A DNA stretch of 64,000 bases. Origin: Halobaculum magnesiiphilum (lineage in GTDB: Archaea; Halobacteriota; Halobacteria; Halobacteriales; Haloferacaceae). Where the stretch lies: contig NZ_CP081958.1 of assembly GCF_019823105.1 (NCBI RefSeq), positions 868,001 to 932,000 on the forward strand. The letters are read 5' to 3'. Of the stretch, positions 8,231 through 18,108 are shown in pieces. A program made the translations under genes and the position numbers. Below the pieces are notes generated by a model. That model had not been told where the DNA came from. It saw only the letters and a program-made list of their open reading frames with translations, and ran no database searches. Positions within the stretch are counted from its first letter, which is position 1. Every line of letters starts with the position of its first letter.

Positions 8231-10384
8231 ATGTCCGAGGACACCACTCGGCGGCGCTTTCTCACGGCGGCAGGCTCGGGCGTGGCGGCGGCGCTCGCGG
8301 GCTGCTCCGGGAACCAGCCGGACGAACAGTCGACCGAGGCCGAAACCGACACGCCGGAATCGACGTCGACGGCGACCGCGACGCCGGAACCCGAACGGCA
8401 GTACACCGGCGGGACGCTCCAGTTGGCCTCCAACGGCCCCGTCCAGACGCTCGACCCGATAAACGCGAAGGGGTCGGGGGCGGGATACAACCAGTACAAC
8501 GGGACGCTCATGACGTTCGAGAACGGGGACCTGCCGCCGGTCGCCGGGCTCGCGACCGACTACGAGGTCTCCGAGGACGGCCGCACGTACACCTTCCAGC
8601 TCCGGGAGGGCGTGCGCTTCCACAACGGCGACGAGCTGACGGCGCAGGACTTCGTCTACTCGTGGGAGCGGCTCGCGGGCGCCGAGGAGACCCGCAACGC
8701 CGACGACATCGTCGGCGACACGTTCGCCATCGACCACGAGAAGCAAAGCGACATGGACGGCGTCTCGGCGTACATCCCCGGCACGCTGGCCGTCGAGGCG
8801 GTCGACGACTACACCTTCGAGTTCACGATGGCGACCGCGTTCACGGGAACGATGTCGCAGATCGCCAGCGGGACGTTCGCGCCGATCCCCGAGGGGTCGG
8901 TCGCGTACCCGAAGGACTACGAGGACCACGAGGGCGTGGACGGCCTCATGTGGGAGGGGGAGTACGAGTATAACGAGTACTTCTCGACCCAGGGCGACGG
9001 CCCGTACTTCGCTGGCGTCGGGCCGTTCCAGATCGACTCCTGGAGCAAGGGCGACGCGATCACCCTGTCGGCGTTCGAGGACTACTACGGCGAGGGGCCG
9101 TACATCGACGAGATCGTCTACACCGTCATCGGCAACCAGCAGACGCGCTTCTCCCGGTTCAAGAACGGGAACCTCGACGTGCTGCTCAACGGGATGCCGA
9201 CGGCGGCGTTCAACTCCGAGCGCCGGAGCATCGACCGCGACCGCGGCACCTACCGGACGGGCACGTACGAGCTCGACAACGGCGAGACCGTCAACTACGG
9301 CGAGGCGCCCGCGCTCGACACGGACTACCTCGTGTTCAACTGCGCTCGCACGCCCAAGCCGGTCCGGCAGGCCATCGCGTACCTGATCAACCAGGAGCGG
9401 ATCTCTCAGGACGTGTACAAGGGCCTGCAGCCCTCGGCGTACCACCTCACGCCGCCGGGCGCGTTCATGGCCCGCGAGGGCGAGAACCCCGGCGAGAACT
9501 ACAACAAGCACTACCAGGACGGGCACCGCAACCAGCTCGACCGCTACGCCGACGGCTATCCCTACGGGGTCGGCGAGGCGCGGATCGGCGAGGCCCAGCG
9601 CGTCATGGAGGAGGCCGGCTACGGCGAGAACGAGCGTGCGGAAGTCGAGTTCACGGTGTTCTCCGGCGACGGCTCCTGGGACTCGATCGCTCAGACACTG
9701 CGCGACAAGGCGACCGCCGCCTACATCGACATCAACATCGTGAAGGCCGACTTCGGGACGATCATCGGCCAGGCGCTCGACGGGTCGATGGACATGTTCT
9801 CGCTGGGCGACGGCATGGAGTGGCCCGAGTCGGACAATTTCCTCCGATTCATCCCGCCGTACGACAATCCCAGCGGAATGTTCACCCGGTGGACGTACCA
9901 GGTCGTCTGCTCGGAGGTCGACTTCGACGGCGACGGCGCCGAGACGGTCGGCGCGAACGTGTACGAGCAACTCGACGGCGACTTCCCCGAGGACCACGTC
10001 AAGGTGAACACCGACGGCAACCAGGTCCGCGTCGCCATCGAGAACGTCACCCCCAACGAGCTGGAGTCGGCGCTCGATGCGGCGGGGTACAGCCACGGCG
10101 GGGCCGAGTCGACCCAGGCGCCGTTCGACCCGCTCATGCCTCGCTCCGACCGCCAGTGGGACACGTACCTCGAAAACCGCGGGCCCAGCGACGAGGCGGT
10201 TCGCGCCCGCGACGAAGTGTACTACTTCCAGGAGGAGGTCAACTGGGCGGCCGTCCAGGAGCTCCCGCTCGTGCACTCGATCACCCAGCGGCTCTGGCAG
10301 GACCGGGTGAACGTCCGCATGGCCGGGACGATGGTGAATCAGACGTTCAACACGCTCACGCTCGAGGACCAGGACGGGAACTGA
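8231..10384 (+). CDS. ABC transporter solute-binding lipoprotein (DppA/OppA family), Tat-exported
   Basis: About 717 residues from the ATG at 8231 (an in-frame ATG at 8222 is also possible). The N-terminus has a twin-Arg motif (TRRRFL) and a lipobox ending LAGC at Cys25, so it is a Tat-exported, lipid-anchored protein outside the cell. A Thr/Glu-rich linker follows, then an SBP_bac_5 domain starting 'GGTLQLASNGPVQTLDPI' with the family signature around 'YEVSEDGRTYTFQLREGVRF'. It captures peptides or, as for several haloarchaeal homologues, oligosaccharides. It is the first gene of a five-gene uptake operon. At over 700 residues it is longer than the usual 500-550, partly through acidic insertions. 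Confidence 0.92.
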   Translation: MSEDTTRRRFLTAAGSGVAAALAGCSGNQPDEQSTEAETDTPESTSTATATPEPERQYTGGTLQLASNGPVQTLDPINAKGSGAGYNQYNGTLMTFENGDLPPVAGLATDYEVSEDGRTYTFQLREGVRFHNGDELTAQDFVYSWERLAGAEETRNADDIVGDTFAIDHEKQSDMDGVSAYIPGTLAVEAVDDYTFEFTMATAFTGTMSQIASGTFAPIPEGSVAYPKDYEDHEGVDGLMWEGEYEYNEYFSTQGDGPYFAGVGPFQIDSWSKGDAITLSAFEDYYGEGPYIDEIVYTVIGNQQTRFSRFKNGNLDVLLNGMPTAAFNSERRSIDRDRGTYRTGTYELDNGETVNYGEAPALDTDYLVFNCARTPKPVRQAIAYLINQERISQDVYKGLQPSAYHLTPPGAFMAREGENPGENYNKHYQDGHRNQLDRYADGYPYGVGEARIGEAQRVMEEAGYGENERAEVEFTVFSGDGSWDSIAQTLRDKATAAYIDINIVKADFGTIIGQALDGSMDMFSLGDGMEWPESDNFLRFIPPYDNPSGMFTRWTYQVVCSEVDFDGDGAETVGANVYEQLDGDFPEDHVKVNTDGNQVRVAIENVTPNELESALDAAGYSHGGAESTQAPFDPLMPRSDRQWDTYLENRGPSDEAVRARDEVYYFQEEVNWAAVQELPLVHSITQRLWQDRVNVRMAGTMVNQTFNTLTLEDQDGN

Positions 10385-10472
10385 CCCGACCGAGGGGCGG
10401 CCGCCTCACGTTTCAACAGTGTTTTTGTAATCCGATCGAACCAACCAACGACACCAGAGACTCCCGCTACAC

Positions 10473-11519
10473 ATGAACCGGCTGAAATACATCGTCAAAC
10501 GCGTTCTCATGTCCGTTCCCGTCCTGTGGTTGGGAACCAGCATGACCTGGTTCATCATCTACCAGGGCCCCGTGGATCCGGCTGCCAACCTCCTGAGCGG
10601 AAACGAGCGCCTCACGGAGGCGAAATACGAGGCGGCCCGGACGGAACTGGGCCTCGATCAACCGCCTTTACAGCACTACGTCGACTGGATGTGGAACCTG
10701 TTCACCCTCGATCTCGGACAGACCTGGCTCGTATACACCGGGTCGAACGTCGGCGCGCTGGTGCTGGATTTCCTCCCGCGCACCGTCTGGCTCGGCTTCT
10801 GGTCGGTGCTCATCGCCATCCTGATCGGCGTTCCCCTGGGCTTTTACGCCGGGATCCGGTCGAACACGGTCGCCGACTACATCGCCTCCGTCTCCGGGAT
10901 CGTCTGGCGTGCGATGCCGAACTTCTGGCTCGCGGTGATCCTCCTCGCGCTGCTGGTCGGCTCGGAGCCGCTGTTCGGCTTCGATTGGGACACCTTCCTG
11001 GTCGACCTTCCCTCCGGCGTGACCGGAAATCCCGGCCTGTCGTACATGGCCGGCGACCCCCTCGCGCTGTTCACACAGCCGGGGGAGACGCTCGCGGCGA
11101 TCAAGAAGATCCTCCCGGCCGCGCTCGTGTTGGGCTCGGCGTCGATGGGCAACGAGATGCGTATCGGCCGGACCGCGGTCCTCGAAACGAAGAACGAACA
11201 GTACGTCGACTTCGCGCGCGCCCGCGGCGTCTCCGGGCGTGCGATCGTCTGGAAGCACGTGTTCCGGAACGCGCTCGTCCCGCTGGTTCCCGTGATCACC
11301 ACGGAGGCGTTCCTCCTCATCGGCGGCAGTGTTCTCGTCGAGTCCGTGTTCGGGATCAACGGGATGGGGAAGCTGTTCTTCGACGCCGCGATCCAGGGCG
11401 ACCTCCCGCTGGTCGGGTCGCTCATGTTCGTGTTCATCGTGCTCATGCTCACGATCAACATCGCACAGGACATCCTCTACACCCTGATCGACCCCCGCGT
11501 CGGCTACGACGGGACCTGA
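10473..11519 (+). CDS. ABC transporter permease, DppB type
   Basis: 348 residues with about six membrane segments. It begins with the conserved N-terminal helix of DppB/OppB permeases ('LKYIVKRVLMSVPVLWLG') and carries the EAA loop for contact with the ATPases near 'DFARARGVSGRAIVWKHVFRNAL'. The end 'LIDPRVGYDG' is typical of the family. It lies 88 bases after the binding protein, with a T5 tract (TGTTTTTG at about 10420) in between that may attenuate transcription or serve as a second promoter, so the permease genes may be expressed at a lower level than the binding protein. Confidence 0.93.
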   Translation: MNRLKYIVKRVLMSVPVLWLGTSMTWFIIYQGPVDPAANLLSGNERLTEAKYEAARTELGLDQPPLQHYVDWMWNLFTLDLGQTWLVYTGSNVGALVLDFLPRTVWLGFWSVLIAILIGVPLGFYAGIRSNTVADYIASVSGIVWRAMPNFWLAVILLALLVGSEPLFGFDWDTFLVDLPSGVTGNPGLSYMAGDPLALFTQPGETLAAIKKILPAALVLGSASMGNEMRIGRTAVLETKNEQYVDFARARGVSGRAIVWKHVFRNALVPLVPVITTEAFLLIGGSVLVESVFGINGMGKLFFDAAIQGDLPLVGSLMFVFIVLMLTINIAQDILYTLIDPRVGYDGT

Positions 11520-11523
11520 CTCC

Positions 11524-12978
11524 ATGGCTACACAATTCAACACGTACACCGAAGGCGAGGCCGCACCGCTTCGAGACAGAGTCATGGCGAACCCCCGCCC
11601 GGCTGCGGTGTGGGTCGGCGTCGCCGCCGTGTTGTTCGGGCTGCAGGGGGGCGCGGTCGTGCAGTTCCTCGTGGCGCTGATCGTGGACGCCGCGTCGGCG
11701 CTCCCTGGCGTCGCCGTTCCCGCCGCCGTGAGCGCGCTCGAACGGGTTGCCGACGCCGTCCCGACGCTGCTATCGCGAGAGACGATCCCGAACCGAGGGT
11801 ACTACGACGGCAGCGGCTACGTCGGCACGTTCCTCGGCCTGTCGCCGGATCTCGCGTGGCTCCTCCGGGTCACGCTCATCTACGCGTACTCGTTCGCGGC
11901 GCTGGCGTGGGTGTGGATCGGCTACGAGCGGTACCGCACCCACTACCGGATCGCCGACTGGACGCCCCGCGACGACGTGATCGACCGGTTCCGCGGCCAC
12001 AAGTGGGGCCTGTTCGGCGTCGTCGTCGTCGCGATGTTCTTCGTGATGGTCCTGTTCGCGCCGGCGCTCTCCCCGACGACGACGGCGGCGAACCTCGAAG
12101 ACCCCTACGGACACGAGGTCACCTACTGGGCCGACGGCGAAACCCAGACCGTGACCGTCGGCCAGGCGAACCTGGGGTCGCAGTCGCAGGGAACCCCCCA
12201 GGAGAACGTCGGCCCGATGCAGTACGACGACTACGGACGGATCCACCCGTTCGGGACCCTCCCCAGCGGGAAGGACTTGTTTACCTTCATCGCCCACGGG
12301 TCTCGGATCTCGCTGATCATCGGACTGGTGTCCGTGGGCCTCTCGGTGTCGATCGCGGTCGTCCTCGCGCTGATGACGGCGTACTACAAGGGGAAGATCG
12401 ACCTCGGCGCGGTGCTGGTCTCCGACGCGGTGATGGGGATGCCGCAGTTGCTCCTGCTCATCATGCTGTCGGTGATCCTCTCGGGGACGTGGATCGGGAA
12501 GATCTACTCGGGGGCGTTCGTGCTCGCGTTGATCTTCGCGGGCACGGGCTGGCCGGCGATGTGGCGCTCGTTCCGCGGTCCGGCGTTGCAGGTGTCGAAC
12601 CGCGAGTGGGTCGACGCCGCGAAGTCGTTCGGACAGACCCCCGGGACGATCATGCGAAAGCACATGCTCCCGTACATCACCGGCTACGTGCTCGTGTACG
12701 GCTCGATGACGCTTGGCGGGGCGATCATCGCCATCGCCGGCCTCTCGTTCCTCGGGCTGGGCGTCAACCCGCCCACGCCCGAGTGGGGACGGGCGGTCAA
12801 CGCCGGTCAGGACTACGTGACGACCGCCTCCTGGCACATCTCGCTCATCCCCGGCATCCTGATCACACTCGTCGTGACCGGGTTCAACGCCCTCGGTGAC
12901 GGCGTTCGCGACGCGATCGATCCGGAGTCCGACGCGGAGGATCAGGGCGGCGCCAGCGGCCGCGGGGGTGGTGCCTGA
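11524..12978 (+). CDS. ABC transporter permease, DppC type, with extended N-terminus
   Basis: 484 residues against about 300 for a standard DppC. The extra roughly 150 N-terminal residues contain two or three additional hydrophobic segments ('AAVWVGVAAVLFGLQGGAVV', 'LLRVTLIYAYSFAALAWVWI'). The conserved core starts at about residue 150 ('RFRGHKWGLFGVVVVAMFF') and has an external loop ('EVTYWADGETQTVTV') and the EAA loop ('NREWVDAAKSFGQTPGTIM'). It ends 'FNALGDGVRDAIDP', the usual DppC ending. The start is 4 bases after dppB and the stop overlaps the next start by one base, so translation is coupled. Confidence 0.93.
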   Translation: MATQFNTYTEGEAAPLRDRVMANPRPAAVWVGVAAVLFGLQGGAVVQFLVALIVDAASALPGVAVPAAVSALERVADAVPTLLSRETIPNRGYYDGSGYVGTFLGLSPDLAWLLRVTLIYAYSFAALAWVWIGYERYRTHYRIADWTPRDDVIDRFRGHKWGLFGVVVVAMFFVMVLFAPALSPTTTAANLEDPYGHEVTYWADGETQTVTVGQANLGSQSQGTPQENVGPMQYDDYGRIHPFGTLPSGKDLFTFIAHGSRISLIIGLVSVGLSVSIAVVLALMTAYYKGKIDLGAVLVSDAVMGMPQLLLLIMLSVILSGTWIGKIYSGAFVLALIFAGTGWPAMWRSFRGPALQVSNREWVDAAKSFGQTPGTIMRKHMLPYITGYVLVYGSMTLGGAIIAIAGLSFLGLGVNPPTPEWGRAVNAGQDYVTTASWHISLIPGILITLVVTGFNALGDGVRDAIDPESDAEDQGGASGRGGGA

Positions 12979-14090
12979 TGCGACCGAACCCGGTCGACGG
13001 CGCCGACGAGCCTCCGACCGGCGACGGCCTCAGAACGGACGGCGGCGACGCGCTCCTCGAGGTGGAGGGGCTGACGACCGTCTTCCACACCGACAAGGAG
13101 ACGATCCGCGCGGTCGACGACGTCTCCTTCGCCGTCGAGGAGGGCGAGACGCTCGGGATCGTCGGCGAGTCCGGGTCGGGGAAGTCCGTGACGGCCCGCT
13201 CGATCCTCGGGCTGATCGACTCGCCCGGAACCATCGAGTCCGGCTCGATCCGCTTCCGGGGGAACGAACTGACCGGCGGGAACTGGGACACCCACCGCGG
13301 CGACGTCTCGATCGTGTTCCAGGACCCGAGCAACTCGCTCAACCCGGTGTACACCGTCGGGAACCAGATCCGCGAGACGCTGCGGATCCACCAGGGGCTC
13401 ACCGGCGCGGCCGCCCGCGAGGAGGCCGTCCGGCTGCTGGAGTCGGTAGGGATCCCCGACGCCCGCCGGCGGGTCACGGAGTACCCGCATCAGTTCTCCG
13501 GCGGGATGAAACAGCGGGCGGTCATCGCCGTCGCGCTGGCGTGCGACCCGGACCTGCTCGTCTGTGACGAGCCGACGACGGCCCTCGACGTGACCATTCA
13601 GGCGCAGATACTGGAACTGCTCGACGAACTGCAAGAGGAGGAGGATCTCGCGATCGTGTTCATCACCCACGACATGGGCGTCATCGAGGAGACCGCCGAC
13701 CGCGTGAACGTCATGTACGCCGGCGAGATGGTGGAGTCCGCGCCGGTCGAGGAGCTGTTCGACTCCCCGCAGCACCCGTACACGCGGGGGCTCCTGGCGT
13801 CGATCCCCGGGCGGACGGTCAGCGGCGACCGCCTGCCGACGATCGGCGGGGAGGTGCCCACGCCGACGACGGAGCCGACCGACTGCCGCTTTGCCGACCG
13901 CTGTCCGGAGGCGTTCGACGCGTGCGAACGCGTCCACCCGGAGCCGGTCCGGGTCGGCCCCGACCACACCGCCGCGTGTCTGCTCCACGAGGAGGCGTAC
14001 GACCACGACCCGGACGCGGGCGCCCCCGGAGCCGAACGCGGTGTCGACGGCGCCGACGACGCCGTCGCCGACGGGGGTGATCGCGAATGA
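12978..14090 (+). CDS. ABC transporter ATPase, DppD/OppD type
   Basis: 370 residues. Walker A '[10 protein letters not shown]' at about 72, Q-loop '[11 protein letters not shown]', ABC signature '[12 protein letters not shown]' and Walker B '[12 protein letters not shown]' are intact. The C-terminal oligopeptide-transporter extension with Cys motif ('[14 protein letters not shown]...AACLL') is present and may hold an Fe-S cluster or metal, as seen in some DppD homologues. Start codon overlaps the dppC stop (ATG within TGATG) and its own stop overlaps the next ATG (ATGA). It forms the ATPase pair with the following gene and energises uptake at the membrane's cytoplasmic face. Confidence 0.94.
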   Translation: MRPNPVDGADEPPTGDGLRTDGGDALLEVEGLTTVFHTDKETIRAVDDVSFAVEEGETLGIVGESGSGKSVTARSILGLIDSPGTIESGSIRFRGNELTGGNWDTHRGDVSIVFQDPSNSLNPVYTVGNQIRETLRIHQGLTGAAAREEAVRLLESVGIPDARRRVTEYPHQFSGGMKQRAVIAVALACDPDLLVCDEPTTALDVTIQAQILELLDELQEEEDLAIVFITHDMGVIEETADRVNVMYAGEMVESAPVEELFDSPQHPYTRGLLASIPGRTVSGDRLPTIGGEVPTPTTEPTDCRFADRCPEAFDACERVHPEPVRVGPDHTAACLLHEEAYDHDPDAGAPGAERGVDGADDAVADGGDRE

Positions 14091-15583
14091 GCCGCGGCGA
14101 CTCGTCGGCGAGTTCGGACGCGGACCGGGCGAGCGCGTCGGCCGCCGAGGGAGCGACAGAACCGGCGGCGGCAGCCGGAAGCGCCGACCCTACCGACGCT
14201 GACGCCGGCGGCCCCGACACAGCCGACCCGGACGCCGGGGGCGAGACGCTCGTCGAGGTCCGGAACCTGAAGAAGTACTACGACGACGACGGGTTCCTCG
14301 GCGACGACCCGGTCAAGGCCGTCGACGGCGTCTCCTTCGACATCCGCCGCGGCGAGACGCTCGGGCTCGTCGGCGAGTCCGGCTGCGGGAAGACGACGCT
14401 CGGCCGGACGATCCTCGGCCTCGAGGACGCGACCGACGGCGAGGTCGTCTCGGACGGGCGCAACGTGGCACGCCTCTCGGGGAAGCAGCTCCGCGAGTGG
14501 CAGCGGGACGCACAGATGGTGTTTCAGGACCCCGAGGCGAGCCTGAACGACCGGATGACGGTCGGCGAGATCGTCCGGGAACCGCTGGACGCCCACGACT
14601 GGGGGACCCCCGACGAGCGGAAACGACGCGTGTTCGAGCTGCTCGATCTCGTCGGGCTCAACGAGGAGCACTATTACCGCTACCCCCACCAGTTCTCGGG
14701 CGGGCAGCGCCAGCGCGTCGGGATCGCCCGGTCGCTCGCGCTCGAACCCGAGTTCATCGTGCTCGACGAGCCGGTGTCCGCCCTCGACGTGAGCGTCCAG
14801 GCGCGGGTGATCAACCTCCTGGAGGACCTTCAGGAGGACCTCGGACTGACGTACCTGTTCATCGCGCACGACCTCTCGGTCGTCCGCCACATCGCCGACC
14901 GCGTCGCCGTGATGTACCTCGGCGACATCGTCGAGCTGGGCGACACCGAGGCGGTGTACACCGACCCGGCGCACCCGTACACCCGGTCGCTGCTGTCGGC
15001 GATCCCCGGCAGCCACACGGGCACCGACCGCCGGCGCGTGACGCTGCGCGGGACGCCCCCGTCGCCGCGGGACCCCCCGCAGGGGTGTCGCTTCGCCACC
15101 CGCTGCCCGGCGAAGGTCCGTCCCGAGGAGTTCGACGACCTCTCGGGGACCGCCTGGGAGCGCCTCGACGCGCTCCACACGGTGTTCCGCGAGCGCGCGA
15201 ACAGCGAGACGGGAGTGACGGAACTGCTGAAGCAGCGCCTCGGGCTCGCGGCGGCCGCCGACGACATCGACGAGGTGGTCGCCGACCTGTTCGGCTGGCA
15301 TCCCGACGACGGCGCCGTCCCCGAGGACGTGGGCCCGGACGAGCCGCTCCTGTCGGGCGACGCCCGCGCGGCCGTCGAGGACGCCGTCGACGCCGCCCGC
15401 CGGGGCGACGACGCGGCGGCGGCGACGCTGCTCACGGAGACGTTCGGCTCCGTCTGTGACGAGCAGCGCCCCGAACGGCACGTCGTCGACGACGACGGCC
15501 GCGTCAGCGCGTGCGTCCGCCACGACGCGGAGTACGAGTCGCCCGGTCCCGTCATGGCGCGTCGGTACGGCGACGACGACTGA
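14087..15583 (+). CDS. ABC transporter ATPase, DppF/OppF type, with C-terminal insertion
   Basis: 498 residues, well above the usual 320-340. A disordered Ala/Ser/Asp-rich N-terminus (about 50 residues) precedes Walker A '[11 protein letters not shown]', '[13 protein letters not shown]', signature '[12 protein letters not shown]' and Walker B '[12 protein letters not shown]'. The C-terminal Cys motif is split: 'GCRFATRCP' is followed by about 115 extra residues, helical and acidic, before the second half 'VCDEQRPE...SACVRHD'. The insertion is not part of the standard family and could be a regulatory or protein-binding module. The ATG overlaps the previous stop by 4 bases. It is the last gene of the operon. 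Confidence 0.93.
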   Translation: MSRGDSSASSDADRASASAAEGATEPAAAAGSADPTDADAGGPDTADPDAGGETLVEVRNLKKYYDDDGFLGDDPVKAVDGVSFDIRRGETLGLVGESGCGKTTLGRTILGLEDATDGEVVSDGRNVARLSGKQLREWQRDAQMVFQDPEASLNDRMTVGEIVREPLDAHDWGTPDERKRRVFELLDLVGLNEEHYYRYPHQFSGGQRQRVGIARSLALEPEFIVLDEPVSALDVSVQARVINLLEDLQEDLGLTYLFIAHDLSVVRHIADRVAVMYLGDIVELGDTEAVYTDPAHPYTRSLLSAIPGSHTGTDRRRVTLRGTPPSPRDPPQGCRFATRCPAKVRPEEFDDLSGTAWERLDALHTVFRERANSETGVTELLKQRLGLAAAADDIDEVVADLFGWHPDDGAVPEDVGPDEPLLSGDARAAVEDAVDAARRGDDAAAATLLTETFGSVCDEQRPERHVVDDDGRVSACVRHDAEYESPGPVMARRYGDDD

Positions 15584-15591
15584 ACCCCCGG

Positions 15592-15596
15592 TTTTT
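15592..15596 (+). terminator. T-tract terminator of the ABC operon
   Basis: A TTTTT run 9 bases after the last stop codon in very GC-rich DNA, matching the oligo-T signal of archaeal intrinsic termination. Confidence 0.5.
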
Positions 15597-15641
15597 CGCG
15601 ACCCGTTGGCTCGGAAATTCGATCGCCGGACCCCCGCCATT

Positions 15642-15657
15642 GTATATCGCGATATAC
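15642..15657. repeat. AT-rich perfect palindrome, copy 2 (GTATATCGCGATATAC)
   Basis: A perfect 16-bp palindrome, followed by GATTTATC, 59 bases after the ABC operon. It shares its core and downstream tail with the sites at 4992 and 18249 and lies at the left side of the decayed/recombinase segment. Confidence 0.75.
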
Positions 15658-15714
15658 GATTTATCAGTCGGAGACGAACCGACTTCTGACGGAGTAGAAC
15701 CGACAGAAACAGTC

Positions 15715-15978
15715 GGCCAGCCCGCCGAGAGCGGGAGATCGAGGCGTCGCGAGGCGTCGTCGGCCCCGAAGCGACACGGCGGGAGGTCACGACGGTCGTC
15801 CGCGAGGAGACCGACGAGCTCGTGTTGTGTCGCCCTGACACCCGGATCCGACGATCGATGGCGAGGAGACGGGCGACGCCGTCGCCGTCGACACCCCGCT
15901 GAAGGCCGCCGGTGGCAACGGTACCGCTTTCCCGAGAAGGAGCGTGATGAAATCAGAACGGCGAGGTGATTCACGCGA
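15715..15978 (+). pseudogene. Possible decayed gene fragment
   Basis: Three plus-strand frames in turn give protein-like, haloarchaeal-looking segments: 'VTTVVREETDELVLCRPD' (about 15787-15840), then 'DGEETGDAVAVDTPLKAA' (about 15857-15910), then 'RWQRYRFPEKERDEIRTAR' ending at a TGA near 15970. The natural order and composition suggest one former coding sequence broken by at least two frameshifts. I do not recognise the family. The alternative is chance reading of GC-rich DNA. Confidence 0.35.
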
Positions 15979-16582
15979 GATTCCGAGTGCATCCGAGTAC
16001 TGTACTACGGTACCCTCGGCAGAAGGCAACATCTAGCCGGAACGGGCCGAGACCCGGTACCCCTCAACGAGAGACAGATACATGTCCGATCTGACCTGCA
16101 AGGCCGGGAACCCGCCCTGGAAGGCGACTGCTCCGGGCCATCGCTGTGTACCTGCTGCGGCCGCCCAATAGCCTCATCAGGGAGTACCGCTGACGTTCGG
16201 TCGGATGGATATCGCGGCACTCCGATCGGCCAGCGCCCCGAGACCCGTTCGCCCGCCCGCTCGGTCGGCCGCGACCAAGGAGCGTGTGAACCATCGGTCG
16301 TCATTTAGCGATCTGAGCCACCCGGTTCGGACCCATCATGCACCGCAACTACGCTACCCCACTAGCGCCGACATCGAACGTGATGGGGCGGGAATAGAAT
16401 CAGACAGAATTCTGCATCAAATTGTGCTGCTCCCCGAAATCAAGTAGATGCAGTTAAACAGGCGTTTCAGGGACTAGAGAGCAGATTTATTCCGGATAGG
16501 AGATTTGAAGCAATACATAGAATTAGTGCATTAGGACAGTAGATTGCATCAGATTGATGGTGATCGCCCCGATGAAGTGGGT
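15979..16582. other. Intergenic stretch without a supportable gene
   Basis: About 600 bases of mixed composition, becoming distinctly AT-rich from about 16380 to 16560, just before the DUF5805-type gene. Short open frames exist on both strands but none has haloarchaeal codon use, a start signal or recognisable protein character. It looks like decayed or recombinogenic DNA upstream of the recombinase pair. Confidence 0.5.
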
Positions 16583-17044
16583 ATGAGCGACGCGGACGCC
16601 GACACCGAACGGGTCGCCGTGACCGCCCGGGTGCCGGCCTACCAGAAGGAGGCGTGGGTCGCCGACGCCGAGCGCCTCGACATGTCCCAGTCGGAGTTCC
16701 TCCGGACCATGGTCCAGGCCGGCCGGCGCGACCTCGGGATCGCCGACGAGTTCGGTCCGCCGGCCGGAACCGACCCGCGATCGGTTCCGGATCACGAAGA
16801 TCAGGCAACATCGGCCGGGAACGAGGAAGGAGCTTCTCCCCCCTCACACCCCAGGGGTGACGGCCTCGAAGACGACCTCCTCGGCGCCCTCTCGGACGCC
16901 GGAGTCATGTCGTTCGACGAACTCGTCGAGGCGGTCACCGGCGACATCGAGGAGCGCGTCGACGAGACGATGGGCGAACTCCAGTCGCGCGGGCTGGTTC
17001 GCTACAGCGGCCGCGACGGCGGGTACGTCCCGGTGGAGCGATGA
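16583..17044 (+). CDS. DUF5805-type small DNA-binding protein upstream of the recombinase
   Basis: 153 residues. The N-terminal half (about residues 8-50: 'ERVAVTARVPAYQKEAWVAD', 'MSQSEFLRTMVQAGRRDL') has the strand-helix-helix pattern of a ribbon-helix-helix protein. A disordered linker follows, and residues about 95-150 form a winged-helix-like domain ('DDLLGALSDAGVMSFDELVE', 'LQSRGLVRYSGRDGGYVPV'). Haloarchaeal proteins of this kind (DUF5805) commonly precede a tyrosine recombinase. Its stop overlaps the recombinase ATG by 4 bases (ATGA). It is probably an accessory or regulatory factor for the recombinase (inference). ATG 16583 is preferred over upstream in-frame codons because the family alignment starts there. 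Confidence 0.8.
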   Translation: MSDADADTERVAVTARVPAYQKEAWVADAERLDMSQSEFLRTMVQAGRRDLGIADEFGPPAGTDPRSVPDHEDQATSAGNEEGASPPSHPRGDGLEDDLLGALSDAGVMSFDELVEAVTGDIEERVDETMGELQSRGLVRYSGRDGGYVPVER

Positions 17045-18108
17045 GCGCCGCCGGCGGAACCGACGGCGGCGACGCGGACGACGATCCGATCGGCTACTTC
17101 CTCGAGGACATGGAGCTCCACGGGAAGAGTCGGCGGACGCGTGCGGAGTACGGCCGCGTTCTCAGGCGATTCGAGGGGTTTCTCGCGGACCCGACGCGCG
17201 GCCCCGGCGGCGGCGCAAGCGAACCGGAGGCGGCCTCACACCGCGACTGCATGGCGTTCGTCCACGAACTGCGCCGCGATCCGGACCTGACGGACTCGAC
17301 GACGGCGACGTACGCCGCGTACCTCCACCGGTTTTTCGCGTACATGACGCAGGTCGGCGCGTTCGACGCGAACCCGATGGCGCTGGTGATGGAGGAACTC
17401 GACGAGCGGATCGACACCGACCCGACCCGACGGGAGATCTCCGTCCCCGGGATGCGGCGCTTCGTCGGCGACATCACACACCCGCTGGAGCGCGCGCTCG
17501 TCGTCACGCTGTTGAAGACGGGGATGCGCGTCGGCGAGCTGTGCAACCTGGACCTGCGCGACGTGTCCCTCTCACACGAGCTCGACGGCTACGATATCGG
17601 CGGTCGCGCACAGGTCGACGGGCGACCGAACTCCCTGTTCGTCGCCAGCGAGCCGTCCGTGGGCGAGGTGTACAACGGCGAGGAGCGGACCGCCTCGAAC
17701 AAACGCAAGCGCGGCACGGTCGTCCCCGTCGACGACGAGCTCGCGGAAGCCCTCGTCCGGTGGCTCGCGGTCCGTCCGGACCCGGTGTCGCCGGCGGAGC
17801 CGCTGTTCGTCGGCACCGGCAGCGGGTGGGGCGAGCGCCTCACGCCCGAGCAGGTCGGCCGCGTCGTGCGATCGCACGCGACCGACGCCGGGTGGTACGA
17901 GACCGGCGCCGGGGCCACCGAGAACGTCACGCCGCACTACTTCCGGCACTTCTTCACCACACACCTCCGGGACCGGATCGGCGACCGCGGCGTCGTGAAG
18001 TACCTCCGCGGCGACGTGGCAGACGACATCATCGACACCTACACCCACAACTGGGGCGACAACGTCCGAGAGACGTACGAGCGCCACATCTACTCGCTGT
18101 TCGAGTAG
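17041..18108 (+). CDS. Tyrosine recombinase/integrase (XerC/D-like)
   Basis: 355 residues. An N-terminal SAM-like core-binding domain ('PIGYFLEDMELHGKSRRTRA', residues about 18-125) is followed by the catalytic domain: first Arg in 'LLKTGMRVGELCNL' (about 160-172), a basic 'SNKRKRGTVVPV' hairpin with the candidate Lys, 'HYFRHFFTTHLRDR' holding the His-x-x-Arg pair, and the nucleophile Tyr probably in 'NVRETYERHIY' ten residues from the end. All catalytic positions appear intact, so it should be active. It is translationally coupled to the gene before it. Whether it is a chromosomal Xer-like enzyme or an element integrase is not decided by sequence; no tRNA gene is adjacent. Confidence 0.9.
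   Translation: MSAAGGTDGGDADDDPIGYFLEDMELHGKSRRTRAEYGRVLRRFEGFLADPTRGPGGGASEPEAASHRDCMAFVHELRRDPDLTDSTTATYAAYLHRFFAYMTQVGAFDANPMALVMEELDERIDTDPTRREISVPGMRRFVGDITHPLERALVVTLLKTGMRVGELCNLDLRDVSLSHELDGYDIGGRAQVDGRPNSLFVASEPSVGEVYNGEERTASNKRKRGTVVPVDDELAEALVRWLAVRPDPVSPAEPLFVGTGSGWGERLTPEQVGRVVRSHATDAGWYETGAGATENVTPHYFRHFFTTHLRDRIGDRGVVKYLRGDVADDIIDTYTHNWGDNVRETYERHIYSLFE

Noticed and set aside
16205-16447. 80-residue plus-strand frame in the decayed region
   Set aside because: Composition is Arg/Ser/Pro/His-rich and non-acidic, with no promoter or family signal.
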